A stretch of 64,000 nt of DNA. Origin: Actinoplanes regularis. GTDB lineage: Bacteria; Actinomycetota; Actinomycetes; Mycobacteriales; Micromonosporaceae. The stretch is from NCBI RefSeq assembly GCF_900188005.1, contig NZ_FZNR01000014.1, positions 169,476 to 233,475 of the forward strand, given 5' to 3'. A model generated the notes under the pieces. It did not search any database. It saw only the letters and a program-made list of their open reading frames with translations, and had not been told where the DNA came from. The position numbers were made by a program, and so were the translations under genes. The first letter of the stretch is position 1, and each line of letters starts with the position of its first letter. Shown here piece by piece: positions 43,280 through 51,288 of the stretch.

Positions 43280-43963
43280 ATGTTTCTGTCCGATATGGCC
43301 GGAGTGCTCGAGCGGCGCTGGTATCTGATCATCGCGGGGGCGCTCATCACCGCGGCCGCCGCCAACCCGACCGTCCGCACCGACGACCGCTTCCTCGCCT
43401 CCGAGGTGCTGATGATCCAGCCCCCGGTCTCGCCGTACGCGCCCAACCCGGTGACCGGGCTGTACCCGTCGATCGCGGTGACCGCGGCCGCCATCGCCAA
43501 CCGGCTGAACACGGCGGACTCGCAGGAGACGTTCCGGGCGAAGGGGGTCACCGGGACCTACCGGTTCGAGCCGCGCAACACCGGGACCAGGCAGGAGCCA
43601 CGCTATGTGATCGGCTCGATGTCGATCACCAACATCAGCACGGACGAGGAGGACGGCCTGCGCTCGCTGCGCATCCTGAGCAGCACGTACGAGCAGGAGC
43701 TCAAGGAGATGCAGGACGAGTGGCGGGTGCGCAAGGATCTGCGGATCACGGTGGCCACGCTCGTCCCCGCCACCTCCACGCTGCTGACGCACGCGCCGCT
43801 GCGGTCGCTGATCGGCGTGGCGCTGCTCGGCACGCTCGGCACGTCCGCTGTCACATTGTGGACAGACGCGGCACTCAGCAGGCGCCGCAGGAGGGCGACG
43901 GCACGGCTGTCCACTGCGGATTCACCGAATTGGACGGAACCGCTGGCCCGTTCAGCCCATTAA
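43280..43963 (+). CDS. Second Wzz-like chain-length/transport protein
   Basis: 227 residues. An N-terminal RRWYLIIAGALITAAAA transmembrane start (~12-28), an extracytoplasmic domain with LMIQPPVSPYAPNPVTGLYPS, and a second helix near 175-195 (LIGVALLGTLGTSAVTL) followed by a basic tail RRRRRA give the two-helix Wzz layout. It lacks a kinase domain. ATG 43280 follows GGGAGC. Together with the divergent Wzz gene it may form a mixed co-polymerase. Confidence 0.7.
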   Translation: MFLSDMAGVLERRWYLIIAGALITAAAANPTVRTDDRFLASEVLMIQPPVSPYAPNPVTGLYPSIAVTAAAIANRLNTADSQETFRAKGVTGTYRFEPRNTGTRQEPRYVIGSMSITNISTDEEDGLRSLRILSSTYEQELKEMQDEWRVRKDLRITVATLVPATSTLLTHAPLRSLIGVALLGTLGTSAVTLWTDAALSRRRRRATARLSTADSPNWTEPLARSAH

Positions 43964-44045
43964 CTGTGGGCGAGGCGACATCGCTACGCGAGGACGATTC
44001 TGGAATGTTGTTCGCGTCAGCAGGTGCCGAACAGGGGGACGCGTT

Positions 44046-45296
44046 GTGAAGCGACCGAGCGTCACGATTCTGGTGGCGAATCTGCCCGCCGAGAAGGATC
44101 GCCGGGTGATCCGCGAGTGCCTCAGTCTCGAGGCGGCCGGCTTCGACGTGACGGTGGTCGCACCGCGCGGCGACCGTACTCTCAAGATCCTTCCGGGTAG
44201 CGAGCGCACCCGCCTGCGGCCGTACCCGATCGTCGTCTACGGCAGCGGTGTGCTCTCCTTCGCGCTGGAGTTCCTCTGGTCGTTCGTGTGGATCACCATC
44301 CGGCTCCTCGGTGAGCTGTTCCGCGGGCGGGCCCAGGCCGTGCAGGTGTGCAACCCGCCGGACATCTACTTCCCGCTGGCGCTGCTGGTGCGGGCCCTCG
44401 GGCGGCCGTGGGTCTTCGACCACCACGACCTCTCCCCCGAGGTCTACATCTCCCGCGGCGGTGAGCCGAACCCGCTGGTCTCCCGGGTGCTGGTGCTCTT
44501 CGAGAAGCTGACCCTCCGTACGGCGACGGCGGTCTTCGCGACCAACGAGTCGTTCAAGGCGAACGCCGTGAGTCGTGGCGTCGATCCGTCCAAGGTCACC
44601 GTGGTCCGCAACGGGCCGGCCTTCGCCGAGATCGCCCCGGCGCCGAGCGAACGCGCCGAAGGGCCCTACCGGGTCGTCTACCTGGGCGTCTTCGGCCCAC
44701 AGGACAACGTCGAAGGCGCCGTCCTGGCCGCCCAGGAACTCATCGAACTCCGCGGCCGCACCGGCTGGCGGATGATCCTCGCCGGGGACGGCGAGACCGC
44801 CACCGAGCTGCGGGAACTCACCGAGGAACGCGGGCTCACCGACGTCGTCGAGTTCACCGGCTGGCTCAACGGCCCCGAGGTGGACGCGCTGCTGCGGGAC
44901 GCCGACGTCGCCCTTCAGCCCGACCTGCCGAACCGGATGAACCAGCTCTCCACGCTGGCGAAGACGGTCGAATACCTCGGGCGTGGTGTCCCGGTCGTGG
45001 CCGCCGACCTGATCGAGACCCACGCGACCGTCGGCGAGGCCGGCCTCTACGTGCCCAACGGCACCCCGGCCGAGTTCGCCCAGGCGATCAACGCCCTGCT
45101 CGACGATCCCGACCTGCGCGAACGGATGCGCAAAATCGGTCAGGAACGGTTCCGCGACTTCCTGTCCTGGGAGCATCAGTCAGCCGAGTACGTCGCGGTC
45201 TGGCGCCGCCTGCTGCGCTTCGACAACACCGCCCGGATCCCCGCCCAGCGCCGTCCCTCCCCCACACCGTCGCCCACCCCGACGGACGCGCCGTGA
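44046..45296 (+). CDS. Glycosyltransferase family 4 (GT-B fold)
   Basis: 416 residues. GT-B features: ILVANLPAEKDRRVIRECLSLEAAGFDVTVV (~8-38, N-domain), FDHHDLSPEVY (~120-130), YRVVYLGVFGPQDNVEGAV (C-domain start, ~203-221) and the donor-binding ALQPDLPNRMNQLSTLAKTVEYLGRGVPVVA, with the E-x7-E-type pattern. The C-terminus is Pro-rich. GTG 44046 follows AGGGGG. The next glycosyltransferase overlaps it by 4 bp. Confidence 0.88.
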   Translation: MKRPSVTILVANLPAEKDRRVIRECLSLEAAGFDVTVVAPRGDRTLKILPGSERTRLRPYPIVVYGSGVLSFALEFLWSFVWITIRLLGELFRGRAQAVQVCNPPDIYFPLALLVRALGRPWVFDHHDLSPEVYISRGGEPNPLVSRVLVLFEKLTLRTATAVFATNESFKANAVSRGVDPSKVTVVRNGPAFAEIAPAPSERAEGPYRVVYLGVFGPQDNVEGAVLAAQELIELRGRTGWRMILAGDGETATELRELTEERGLTDVVEFTGWLNGPEVDALLRDADVALQPDLPNRMNQLSTLAKTVEYLGRGVPVVAADLIETHATVGEAGLYVPNGTPAEFAQAINALLDDPDLRERMRKIGQERFRDFLSWEHQSAEYVAVWRRLLRFDNTARIPAQRRPSPTPSPTPTDAP

Positions 45297-46135
45297 CCAG
45301 CGTCGTCATCGCCGCGCACAACGAGGCCGCGGTGATCGGCCGCTGCCTGGACAGCCTGCTGGCCGACGCGGCACCCGGCGAGTTCGACGTGACCGTCGCC
45401 GCGAACGGCTGCACCGACGACACGGTGCGGGTGGCGGCCGCGCGCGGCGTACGCGTGATCGATCTCCCCGACCCCGGCAAACCCGGCGCCCTCAACGCCG
45501 GCGACCTCGCCGCCGCCGGCTTTCCCCGCGTCTACCTGGACGCGGACGTCATCCTGACCACCGACGGCCTGCGCGCCCTCGCCGCCGCCTGCGCCACCCA
45601 CCCGGCCGCCACCGCCCGCCGCGAACTGGACCTGACCGGGCGCCCGCTGCTGGTCCGGGCATACTTCAGCGTCCACCGGCACCTGCCCGCGCTGCGCACC
45701 GGCCTCTTCGGGCGCGGCGTGATCGCCCTCTCGGCCGACGGGCGATCCCGGTTCACCACCTTCCCCGACCTGGTCGCGGACGACCTGTTCGTGGACTCCC
45801 TGTTCACCGCCGACGAAAAACAGCAGGTCTCCTCGGTGCCGTCGGTGGTGGCCACCCCGAGGAAGACCCGGGACCTGGTCCGCCGCCTGATCCGGGTCCG
45901 CGCCGGGAACACCGCGATGCGCGCGGCCGCCGCCCGGGGCGAGATCAAGGCGGACGTACGACCGTCCGGGCGCTCCTCCTGGCTCAAGGACGTGGTGCTG
46001 CGCCGCCCCTGGCTCGCCCCCGCCGCGATCTGCTACGTCGGCATCACCGTGTACGCGGCACTCCAGGCCCGCCGTCACCCGGCCACCGACTGGGGCCGGG
46101 ACGAATCCACCCGTCAAGAGGAAGCCCATGCCTGA
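45293..46135 (+). CDS. Glycosyltransferase family 2
   Basis: 280 residues. SVVIAAHNEAAVIGRCLDSLL (~3-23), the VAANGCTDDT segment and RVYLDADVILT (~80-90, DxD metal site) identify a GT-A glycosyltransferase. A likely membrane-associated helix is present near 245-262 (RPWLAPAAICYVGITVYAA). It overlaps both the preceding GT4 gene (4 bp) and the following deacetylase gene (8 bp), so the three are co-translated. Confidence 0.87.
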   Translation: MTSVVIAAHNEAAVIGRCLDSLLADAAPGEFDVTVAANGCTDDTVRVAAARGVRVIDLPDPGKPGALNAGDLAAAGFPRVYLDADVILTTDGLRALAAACATHPAATARRELDLTGRPLLVRAYFSVHRHLPALRTGLFGRGVIALSADGRSRFTTFPDLVADDLFVDSLFTADEKQQVSSVPSVVATPRKTRDLVRRLIRVRAGNTAMRAAAARGEIKADVRPSGRSSWLKDVVLRRPWLAPAAICYVGITVYAALQARRHPATDWGRDESTRQEEAHA

Positions 46136-46790
46136 GCGGATCAACATCCTGTTCCACGGCATCGGTTCGCCGCAGCGGGATCTGGAGCTGGGCGAGGACA
46201 AGTACTGGATCACCGAGGACGCGTTCCTCGCCATCCTCGACGAGGTCGCCACCTGGCCCTCGGTCGGCCTCAGCTTCGACGACAGCAACTCGTCGGACGT
46301 CGAGATCGCCCTGCCGGCCCTGCTGGAGCGCGGCCTGACCGCGGAGTTCTTCGTCCTGGCCGGCCGCCTCGACCGCCCCGGCAGCCTCGGCGAGGAGGAC
46401 CTGCGCAGCCTGATCAAAAACGGTATGCCGGTCGGAAACCACGGCATGTGGCACCACCCGTGGCGGGCGATGTCGCCGGCGGCGGCCGACGAGGAGCTGG
46501 CCGAGGCCCGGGACCGCATCGCGGCGGTGACCGGGCGGCCGGTGACCCGGGCGGCCTGTCCGCTGGGCCGCTACGACCGGGCCACGCTGGGTGCCCTGCG
46601 CCGGCTCGGTTACACGACGGTCCTCACCAGCGACCGACGCCCGGCCCGACCCGGGGCGTGGCTGCAGCCGCGCTTCAGCGTCTACCACGACGACACCCCG
46701 GAGACGGTACGCGCGGCGGTCCAGCGCTCTCGCCGGCTTCCGGTCCGCGCCCGCAACGCGGCCGCCGGCGCGGTCAAACGCTGGCGCTGA
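46128..46790 (+). CDS. Polysaccharide deacetylase (NodB family)
   Basis: 220 residues. Motif 1 is the SFDDSNSSD segment (~49-57; the FDD pair gives catalytic base and metal ligand, with Ser where most relatives have Gly). Motif 2 is GNHGMWHHPW (HGxxH at ~104-108). TRAACPLGRYD (~145-155) stands in the motif-3 position. It would remove N- or O-acetyl groups from the polysaccharide or its precursor. There is no signal peptide, so a cytoplasmic or membrane-face role is likely. It is the last gene of the plus-strand arm and is followed immediately by a minisatellite. Confidence 0.83.
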   Translation: MPERINILFHGIGSPQRDLELGEDKYWITEDAFLAILDEVATWPSVGLSFDDSNSSDVEIALPALLERGLTAEFFVLAGRLDRPGSLGEEDLRSLIKNGMPVGNHGMWHHPWRAMSPAAADEELAEARDRIAAVTGRPVTRAACPLGRYDRATLGALRRLGYTTVLTSDRRPARPGAWLQPRFSVYHDDTPETVRAAVQRSRRLPVRARNAAAGAVKRWR

Positions 46791-47279
46791 CACCACGGGC
46801 CGCCCGGCCTCCCGCGCCACCCGCTCCGCGAACCGGCGGCTGGCGCTGACACCACACGTCGCCGGCGAGCCGCACCGCTCCCTTCGCAACCCAGCGGGCC
46901 GACACCGACACCACAACGTCGCCAGCAAGCCGCACCGCACCCTTCACAAACCAGCAGGCCGACACCGACACCACAACGTCGCCAGCAAGCCGCACCGCAC
47001 CCTTCACAAACCAGCAGGCCGACACCGACACCACAACGTCGCCAGCAAGCCGCACCGCACCCTTCACAAACCAGCAGGCCGACACCGACACCACAACGTC
47101 GCCAGCAAGCCGCACCGCTCCCTTCGCGAGTCGGCGGTGGCAGTCCCGCGATGCGTTCTCGAGACGTCGCCCCGGTGAACCCTGTGAATCGCTTGGGGAC
47201 AGAATGATCCGGCTCGCGGGGCGCGGGGTGTGCCTACCCACATCTCCCGCATCCGACGTACAGGCAGGATGGTTCTCAT
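46791..47279. other. Intergenic interval dominated by a 60-bp repeat
   Basis: 489 bp without a credible gene. It begins with a partly duplicated copy of the deacetylase gene's last bases (CTGGCGCTGACACCAC appears at 46781 and again near 46840), then the 60-bp repeat array, then ~150 bp of unique sequence before the next gene. The repeat length is a multiple of three, so several frames stay open and give repetitive polypeptides that are probably not real. Confidence 0.6.
46861..47129 (+). repeat. 60-bp minisatellite, four full copies and one partial
   Basis: Units start at 46861, 46921, 46981 and 47041, with a partial fifth at 47101-47129. The second, third and fourth units are identical, while the first and fifth differ at a few bases. 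A more diverged unit may precede them at 46801. The repeats are direct, head-to-tail and without spacers, so this is a VNTR-like array and not a CRISPR. Confidence 0.95.
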
Positions 47280-47789
47280 ATGGCGGGTCGAATCTCGGCA
47301 CGCGCTTTGGACACGGCTGTCGTGGGCACAGCGGTTCTGGCCGCACTCACCCTCCTCGCCGCAGCTTGGCTGGCTGTGCCCGCTCTACCGCCGCTGCCGT
47401 TGGGCGTGGCGGTGCTCGGGGCCTTCGCAGCCGGCGCGGCGGCCATCGCGAACGGCCGGGTGGCGCGACGGCTGGCGAAGCATGGTTTCGCCGGGCGTCC
47501 GTTCGTGGCCGGACACTGGCGCCTCTTCCGAATCATTACGGCGGCGCTCTTCGTCGCGGTGCTCGCCGTCGTGGTCACGACCATCGTCACCCAGCCCGAT
47601 CCCTGGCCCGCCGGGCAGCCGGGCATCGTCGACGGCCACTTCTACCTGAACAACCACGGAGCACTCGCTCCGATCACCGAGTCCGAATATCGCCAGGCCC
47701 TCAAGTCCAACGGGCTGTTGTTCCTGTGTTTCGCCTTGCTCTTCGATTGCGTGGCGCTACTGACTCTGGTGTGGAACGGCAGGAAGTGA
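47280..47789 (+). CDS. Three-helix membrane protein of unknown function
   Basis: 169 residues with hydrophobic segments at ~12-55 (two helices, VVGTAVLAALTLLAAAWLAV and LPLGVAVLGAFAAGAAAIA), ~85-107 (IITAALFVAVLAVVVTTIV) and ~145-165. A short loop contains FYLNNHGALAPITESEYRQALK, a segment also seen in other small actinobacterial membrane proteins but of unknown function. ATG 47280. Confidence 0.6.
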   Translation: MAGRISARALDTAVVGTAVLAALTLLAAAWLAVPALPPLPLGVAVLGAFAAGAAAIANGRVARRLAKHGFAGRPFVAGHWRLFRIITAALFVAVLAVVVTTIVTQPDPWPAGQPGIVDGHFYLNNHGALAPITESEYRQALKSNGLLFLCFALLFDCVALLTLVWNGRK

Positions 47790-48130
47790 AGATCTGACGA
47801 ACTCCTTCACATCTCCCCATCGAATGACCCACGCTTGCGCCAGCTCGGCGGCGCTCCATGCGGAGGTCAGCCACCACCGCAGATGACGTTCGGCTGGCCC
47901 GGTGACCCTGTCCGCGTCGGTGCGAATGTTTCCGCGTTCGCGGTAACGGCGGCTCGCGCCGGGACCCGGCTGGTCGCCAAAGCAGAGCGCGGCGCGCGGC
48001 AGAAGCGCGGCGCACGGCAGAAGCGCGGCGCGGGCCTCGCGCGAGATCGGCACGGCCACTCGGCCGCGAGGCCTGCCCACAGAGCTCCATCGGTCGTACC
48101 GAAATGTGGGTCTTGATTTTGGCTCCCGGG
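47790..48130. other. Intergenic interval with short 18-bp repeats
   Basis: 341 bp between the membrane protein and the epoxide hydrolase stop. Two 18-bp direct repeats and a partial third lie at 47986-48032. A minus-strand frame here (ERHLRWWLTSAWSAAELA) looks protein-like near 47825-47890 but has no clear start or partner and may be a remnant. No RNA gene is recognised. Confidence 0.45.
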
Positions 48131-49210
48131 TCATTCGGCGTGGAAGAAGTCCCGGATGTCCTCGGCGAGCAGGTCCGGCACCTCCATCGCGGCGAAGTGG
48201 CCGCCGCGCTCGAACTCCGACCAGTGCCGGATGTCGTACAGCCGCTCGGCCAGCGGCCGCACCGACTGCGTGATGTCGTACGGGAGCACCGCCACACCGA
48301 CCGGCACCGGGCACGGCGCGGACGGCCCCCGCGGAGTGTCGTGGTGCAGCCGCGCCGAGGAGGCCGCGGTGGCGGTCAGCCAGTACAGCGAGATGTCGGT
48401 GAGCATCCGGTCGTCGCTGATCGGCGAGCGCGGATCCGTCCACTGCGCGAACCGCTCGGCGATCCAGGCCAGCTGGCCGACCGGCGAGTCGGTCAGCGCG
48501 TAGCCGATGGTCTGCGGGGTGGCGGCCAGCAGGGCCTGGTACGGCGGACGGTTCGCCATCAGCTGCCGGATCCGGTCCAGCCGGGCCTCGTCCGTCTCGG
48601 ACAGTTCGATGCCGGCGTCGGGGACCGGCCGGGTCGGCAGGTAGTTGACGTGTACGCCGACGACCTGCTCGGGCGCCACCGCGCCGAGCGCGAGTGAGAT
48701 GCCCGCGCCGAAGTCGCCGCCCTGTGCTCCGTAGCGCTCGTATCCGAGGCGGCGCATCAGCTCGGCCCAGGCTCGCGCGATCCGGACGATGTCCCAGCCG
48801 CGTTCGTGGGTCGGCCCGGAGAAACCGTAGCCCGGGATGGACGGGATGACCAGGTGGAAGTCGCGCGACAGCGGCTCGATCACGTCGAGGAACTCCAGGA
48901 ACGAGCCGGGCCAGCCGTGGGTGAGGATCACCGCGAGCGCGTCCGGTTTCGCCGACCGGACGTGCACGAAGTGGATGTTCTGCCCGTCGATCTCGGTGGT
49001 GAAGTGTGGCAGCCGGTTGAGCCTGGCCTCGTGCTCGCGCCAGTCGTATCCGGTTCGCCAGTGTTCGGCCAGTTCCTTGAGTCGCGCCAGCGGGAAGCCG
49101 TAGTCCCATCCGGCGTCGGCGACCTCGTTGGGCCACCGGGTGCGGGCGAGCCGGTCGGTCAGGTCGTCGAGGTCGGCCTGGGGGATGTCGATGTGGAACG
49201 GCTTGATCAT
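48131..49210 (-). CDS. Epoxide hydrolase (EphB-like alpha/beta hydrolase)
   Basis: About 359 residues from ATG 49210 (GTG 49213 is also possible). An N-terminal epoxide-hydrolase domain (PQADLDDLTDRLARTRWP, WDYGFPLARLKEL) precedes an alpha/beta hydrolase with the oxyanion HGWPGS (~98-103), the nucleophile motif QGGDFG (Asp ~165) and a C-terminal GHFAAMEVPD with the catalytic His. It opens epoxides to diols. It is divergent from a MarR regulator with palindromes between, so local repression is likely. Confidence 0.9.
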   Translation of the reverse strand: MIKPFHIDIPQADLDDLTDRLARTRWPNEVADAGWDYGFPLARLKELAEHWRTGYDWREHEARLNRLPHFTTEIDGQNIHFVHVRSAKPDALAVILTHGWPGSFLEFLDVIEPLSRDFHLVIPSIPGYGFSGPTHERGWDIVRIARAWAELMRRLGYERYGAQGGDFGAGISLALGAVAPEQVVGVHVNYLPTRPVPDAGIELSETDEARLDRIRQLMANRPPYQALLAATPQTIGYALTDSPVGQLAWIAERFAQWTDPRSPISDDRMLTDISLYWLTATAASSARLHHDTPRGPSAPCPVPVGVAVLPYDITQSVRPLAERLYDIRHWSEFERGGHFAAMEVPDLLAEDIRDFFHAE

Positions 49211-49243
49211 CACACTGACTCCAGAATTCGTTCGGGCGACTAA

Positions 49244-49260
49244 CGTTTGTCAGCCAAACG
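49244..49260. promoter_or_regulatory. Candidate MarR operator palindrome 1
   Basis: CGTTTG (49244-49249) and CAAACG (49255-49260) form an inverted repeat with a 5-bp spacer in the short divergent gap between epoxide hydrolase and MarR genes. This is a typical placement for autoregulation by MarR dimers. Confidence 0.6.
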
Positions 49261-49267
49261 ATACCGG

Positions 49268-49290
49268 AATCGTTAGTGCGACCAACGATT
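49268..49290. promoter_or_regulatory. Candidate MarR operator palindrome 2
   Basis: AATCGTT (49268-49274) and AACGATT (49284-49290) form a 7-bp inverted repeat with a 9-bp spacer, 16 bp before the MarR ATG. The half-site CGTT is shared with the first palindrome, which suggests two sites for the same regulator. Confidence 0.65.
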
Positions 49291-49305
49291 AGTTAGACTC
49301 CTCAC

Positions 49306-49761
49306 ATGGAGAACCCGTCCGAGCAGTCGCCCGCGAGGTGGGCCAGCCTGCCCAGCTGGCTGCTCACCCGAACCGCCGACCACGCGCACCGTCTGGTCGG
49401 CGACGGGTTCTCGGCCGTCGGCGCCCGCGGCTACCACTACCGTCTACTGGCGACCCTGGAAGAACTCGGCCCGGCCAGTCAGGCCGCGCTGGGCCGCCGT
49501 AGCGGCATCCATCTCAGCGACATGGTGGCGACGATCAACGAACTCGCGGACGGCGGACTCGTCGAGCGCGCCCCGGATCCCGCCGACCGGCGGCGCAACA
49601 TCATCTCGTTGACCGCCGCCGGCGAGCGGCAACTGCGGCAGCTCGAGGAACGGCTGACCGAAACCCAGGAAGAACTGCTCGCTCCGCTCTCACCCGAGGA
49701 GCGGCAGCGGTTGACCGAACTGCTGTCCAGGCTGTTGGACCACCACAACGGGCGAACCTGA
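49306..49761 (+). CDS. MarR-family transcriptional regulator
   Basis: 151 residues, the standard length. The winged HTH is visible as SQAALGRRSGIHLSDMVATINELADGGLVERAPDPADRRRNIISLTAAG (~58-106 overall), including the D-x-R-R-R wing motif. Flanking helices form the dimer interface. It diverges from an epoxide hydrolase gene, and two inverted repeats lie in the gap, so it likely represses both genes and responds to a small aromatic or epoxide-type ligand (inference). Confidence 0.9.
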   Translation: MENPSEQSPARWASLPSWLLTRTADHAHRLVGDGFSAVGARGYHYRLLATLEELGPASQAALGRRSGIHLSDMVATINELADGGLVERAPDPADRRRNIISLTAAGERQLRQLEERLTETQEELLAPLSPEERQRLTELLSRLLDHHNGRT

Positions 49762-49823
49762 TCAGGTCGTCGTCAGCGGCCGCTGAAACCCGGATCTGAC
49801 ATGCGGAGGTACGGCAGGCCGGC

Positions 49824-50180
49824 TCAGCGTCGATCGGGGGCGTGCAGCCCGATCAGGAGCCCGGCCGGGTCGAGAACGTAGCAACCGCGGCCGACACCGG
49901 CCAGCTCGAACGGCGGAACGACGACCGTACCGCCGTGCGCGCCGACCGCGGCGGTCGCCGCGTCCAGGTCCGGGACCTGGATGACCGGCACCGCCCGGGG
50001 TTGCCCGTCGCGGGAGGCCAGCAGCGCGGTGTCGACGCCGGGGCCGGCACCGTGCGGGGCCACCAGGTATTCCGGGGTGGCGAACGGTTGGGGTTCCCAG
50101 CCGAACACGGCGCTGAAGAACGCGGCAGACGCCGGCAGGTCGGGCGAGTTCAGCTCGACATAGGTCACGGGCTGGGTCAC
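49824..50180 (-). CDS. VOC-superfamily (glyoxalase-like) protein
   Basis: 118 residues from GTG 50180, preceded by AAGGGGAC. TYVELNSPDLPASAAFFSAVFGW (~6-28), VPVIQVPDLDAATAAVGAHGG and the terminal CYVLDPAGLLIGLHAPD are the beta-alpha-beta-beta-beta pattern of VOC proteins. One metal-ligand Glu is present near the N-terminus (E10), but no confident active site can be assigned. Function unknown. Confidence 0.83.
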   Translation of the reverse strand: MTQPVTYVELNSPDLPASAAFFSAVFGWEPQPFATPEYLVAPHGAGPGVDTALLASRDGQPRAVPVIQVPDLDAATAAVGAHGGTVVVPPFELAGVGRGCYVLDPAGLLIGLHAPDRR

Positions 50181-50361
50181 GGCTTGTCCCCTTGCGGAAT
50201 GCGGCGGTTCGTTGCGGTGCCCCGGCACGGTCGTTCAGCGTCGGGGCGGCAGCCCTCATGTCGGCCAGGCCACGGACCCACTGTTCCACCAGGTGGAGCG
50301 CCGCGCTGCCGCCCTACTGAAACCGGCTCCCTCACCAGAACAGCGACCCCACTACGGCCGG

Positions 50362-51288
50362 CTAGATCCCTGGCTTCGAGCGGACGACGCTGGCCGGGCC
50401 GGGGACCTCACGCAGCCGTGACGGGGTGAGCAGATCGCGGGTGGCGGCTCGGCTCGGGCGCTTGCCCAGGGCGGCACGGCTCGACTCGCGCAGCACCAGC
50501 GCCACCCAGTAGGCCGACGTGCGCACGCGGCCGTGCCTGCGCCGGAACAGGCGGACCCGGTTCAGGGTGAGCAGCGCCCACAGACCCGGCGAGACCCGGG
50601 AATCGCCCTCCAGGTGGACGGCGTGGGCGTCCGGGATGTAGCGCGTCCGCAGCCCCGCGTCCCGCGCGCGCAAGGCGAAGTCGGTCTCCTCCGAGTACAG
50701 GAAGAACGACTCGTCCCACGGGGCGATCCGCGACCAGCACTCCGCGCTGATCAGCTGGGTCGAGCCCTCGGCCCAGTCGGTGAACGTCTCCACGTCGTAC
50801 GCCCGCGGGTCTGTGACGACCTCTCCCAGCAACCGGAAGCGGCCCGCCCGCCTGGCGCCCAGGAAGGCGTCTCCCAGCGTCCGCAGGACGCTCGGCTCGC
50901 GGCGCTGCGTGTGGATCAGCGTGCCGGAGCCGTCGACCAGATGCGGGACCGCGATCCCGGTCCCGGGCGTCCGCAGCGCGGCGAGCAGGCGCGGCACACA
51001 GCCCGGGGTCAAGCGGACGTCGGGATTCAGAACCAGGATCGCGTCGTACGCCGGGGACGCGGCCACCGCGGCGTTGATGCCCGCCGCGTAGCCGGCGTTG
51101 CGGCCCATCTCGACGACCGTCGCCTCCGGCGCGAGGGAGCGCACCAGCGCGACGCTCCCGTCGGCGGAGGCGTTGTCGGCGACCGTGAGGTGCCACTTCA
51201 TGCCGTCGAGGCCGGACCGCAGCCCGGCGATCAGGTCGGCGAGCAGCCGCTCGCTGTTGTAGGTGACCACCGCAACCAGGATCGTCAT
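50362..51288 (-). CDS. Glycosyltransferase family 2 (rhamnosyltransferase-like)
   Basis: 308 residues. ILVAVVTYNSERLLADLIAGL (~3-23), LTVADNASADGSV, GRNAGYAAGINAAVA and ILVLNPDVRLTPGC (DxD-like NPD at ~87-89) match WcaA/rhamnosyltransferase-type GT2 enzymes. A later WAEGSTQLISAECW segment and an FLYSEETDFALRARDAG (~192-208) acidic motif complete the core. ATG 51288 overlaps the CelD-like stop (ATGA), making it the last gene of the coupled operon. Confidence 0.87.
   Translation of the reverse strand: MTILVAVVTYNSERLLADLIAGLRSGLDGMKWHLTVADNASADGSVALVRSLAPEATVVEMGRNAGYAAGINAAVAASPAYDAILVLNPDVRLTPGCVPRLLAALRTPGTGIAVPHLVDGSGTLIHTQRREPSVLRTLGDAFLGARRAGRFRLLGEVVTDPRAYDVETFTDWAEGSTQLISAECWSRIAPWDESFFLYSEETDFALRARDAGLRTRYIPDAHAVHLEGDSRVSPGLWALLTLNRVRLFRRRHGRVRTSAYWVALVLRESSRAALGKRPSRAATRDLLTPSRLREVPGPASVVRSKPGI

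Noticed and set aside
46861..47129. The 60-bp repeats considered as a CRISPR array
   Set aside because: Units are contiguous with no unique spacers, no cas genes are near, and repeats are longer than CRISPR repeats.
46591..47178. A repeat-encoded polypeptide (NPAGRHRHH...) across the minisatellite
   Set aside because: It results from a 60-bp repeat staying open in all frames and its start lies inside the deacetylase gene.
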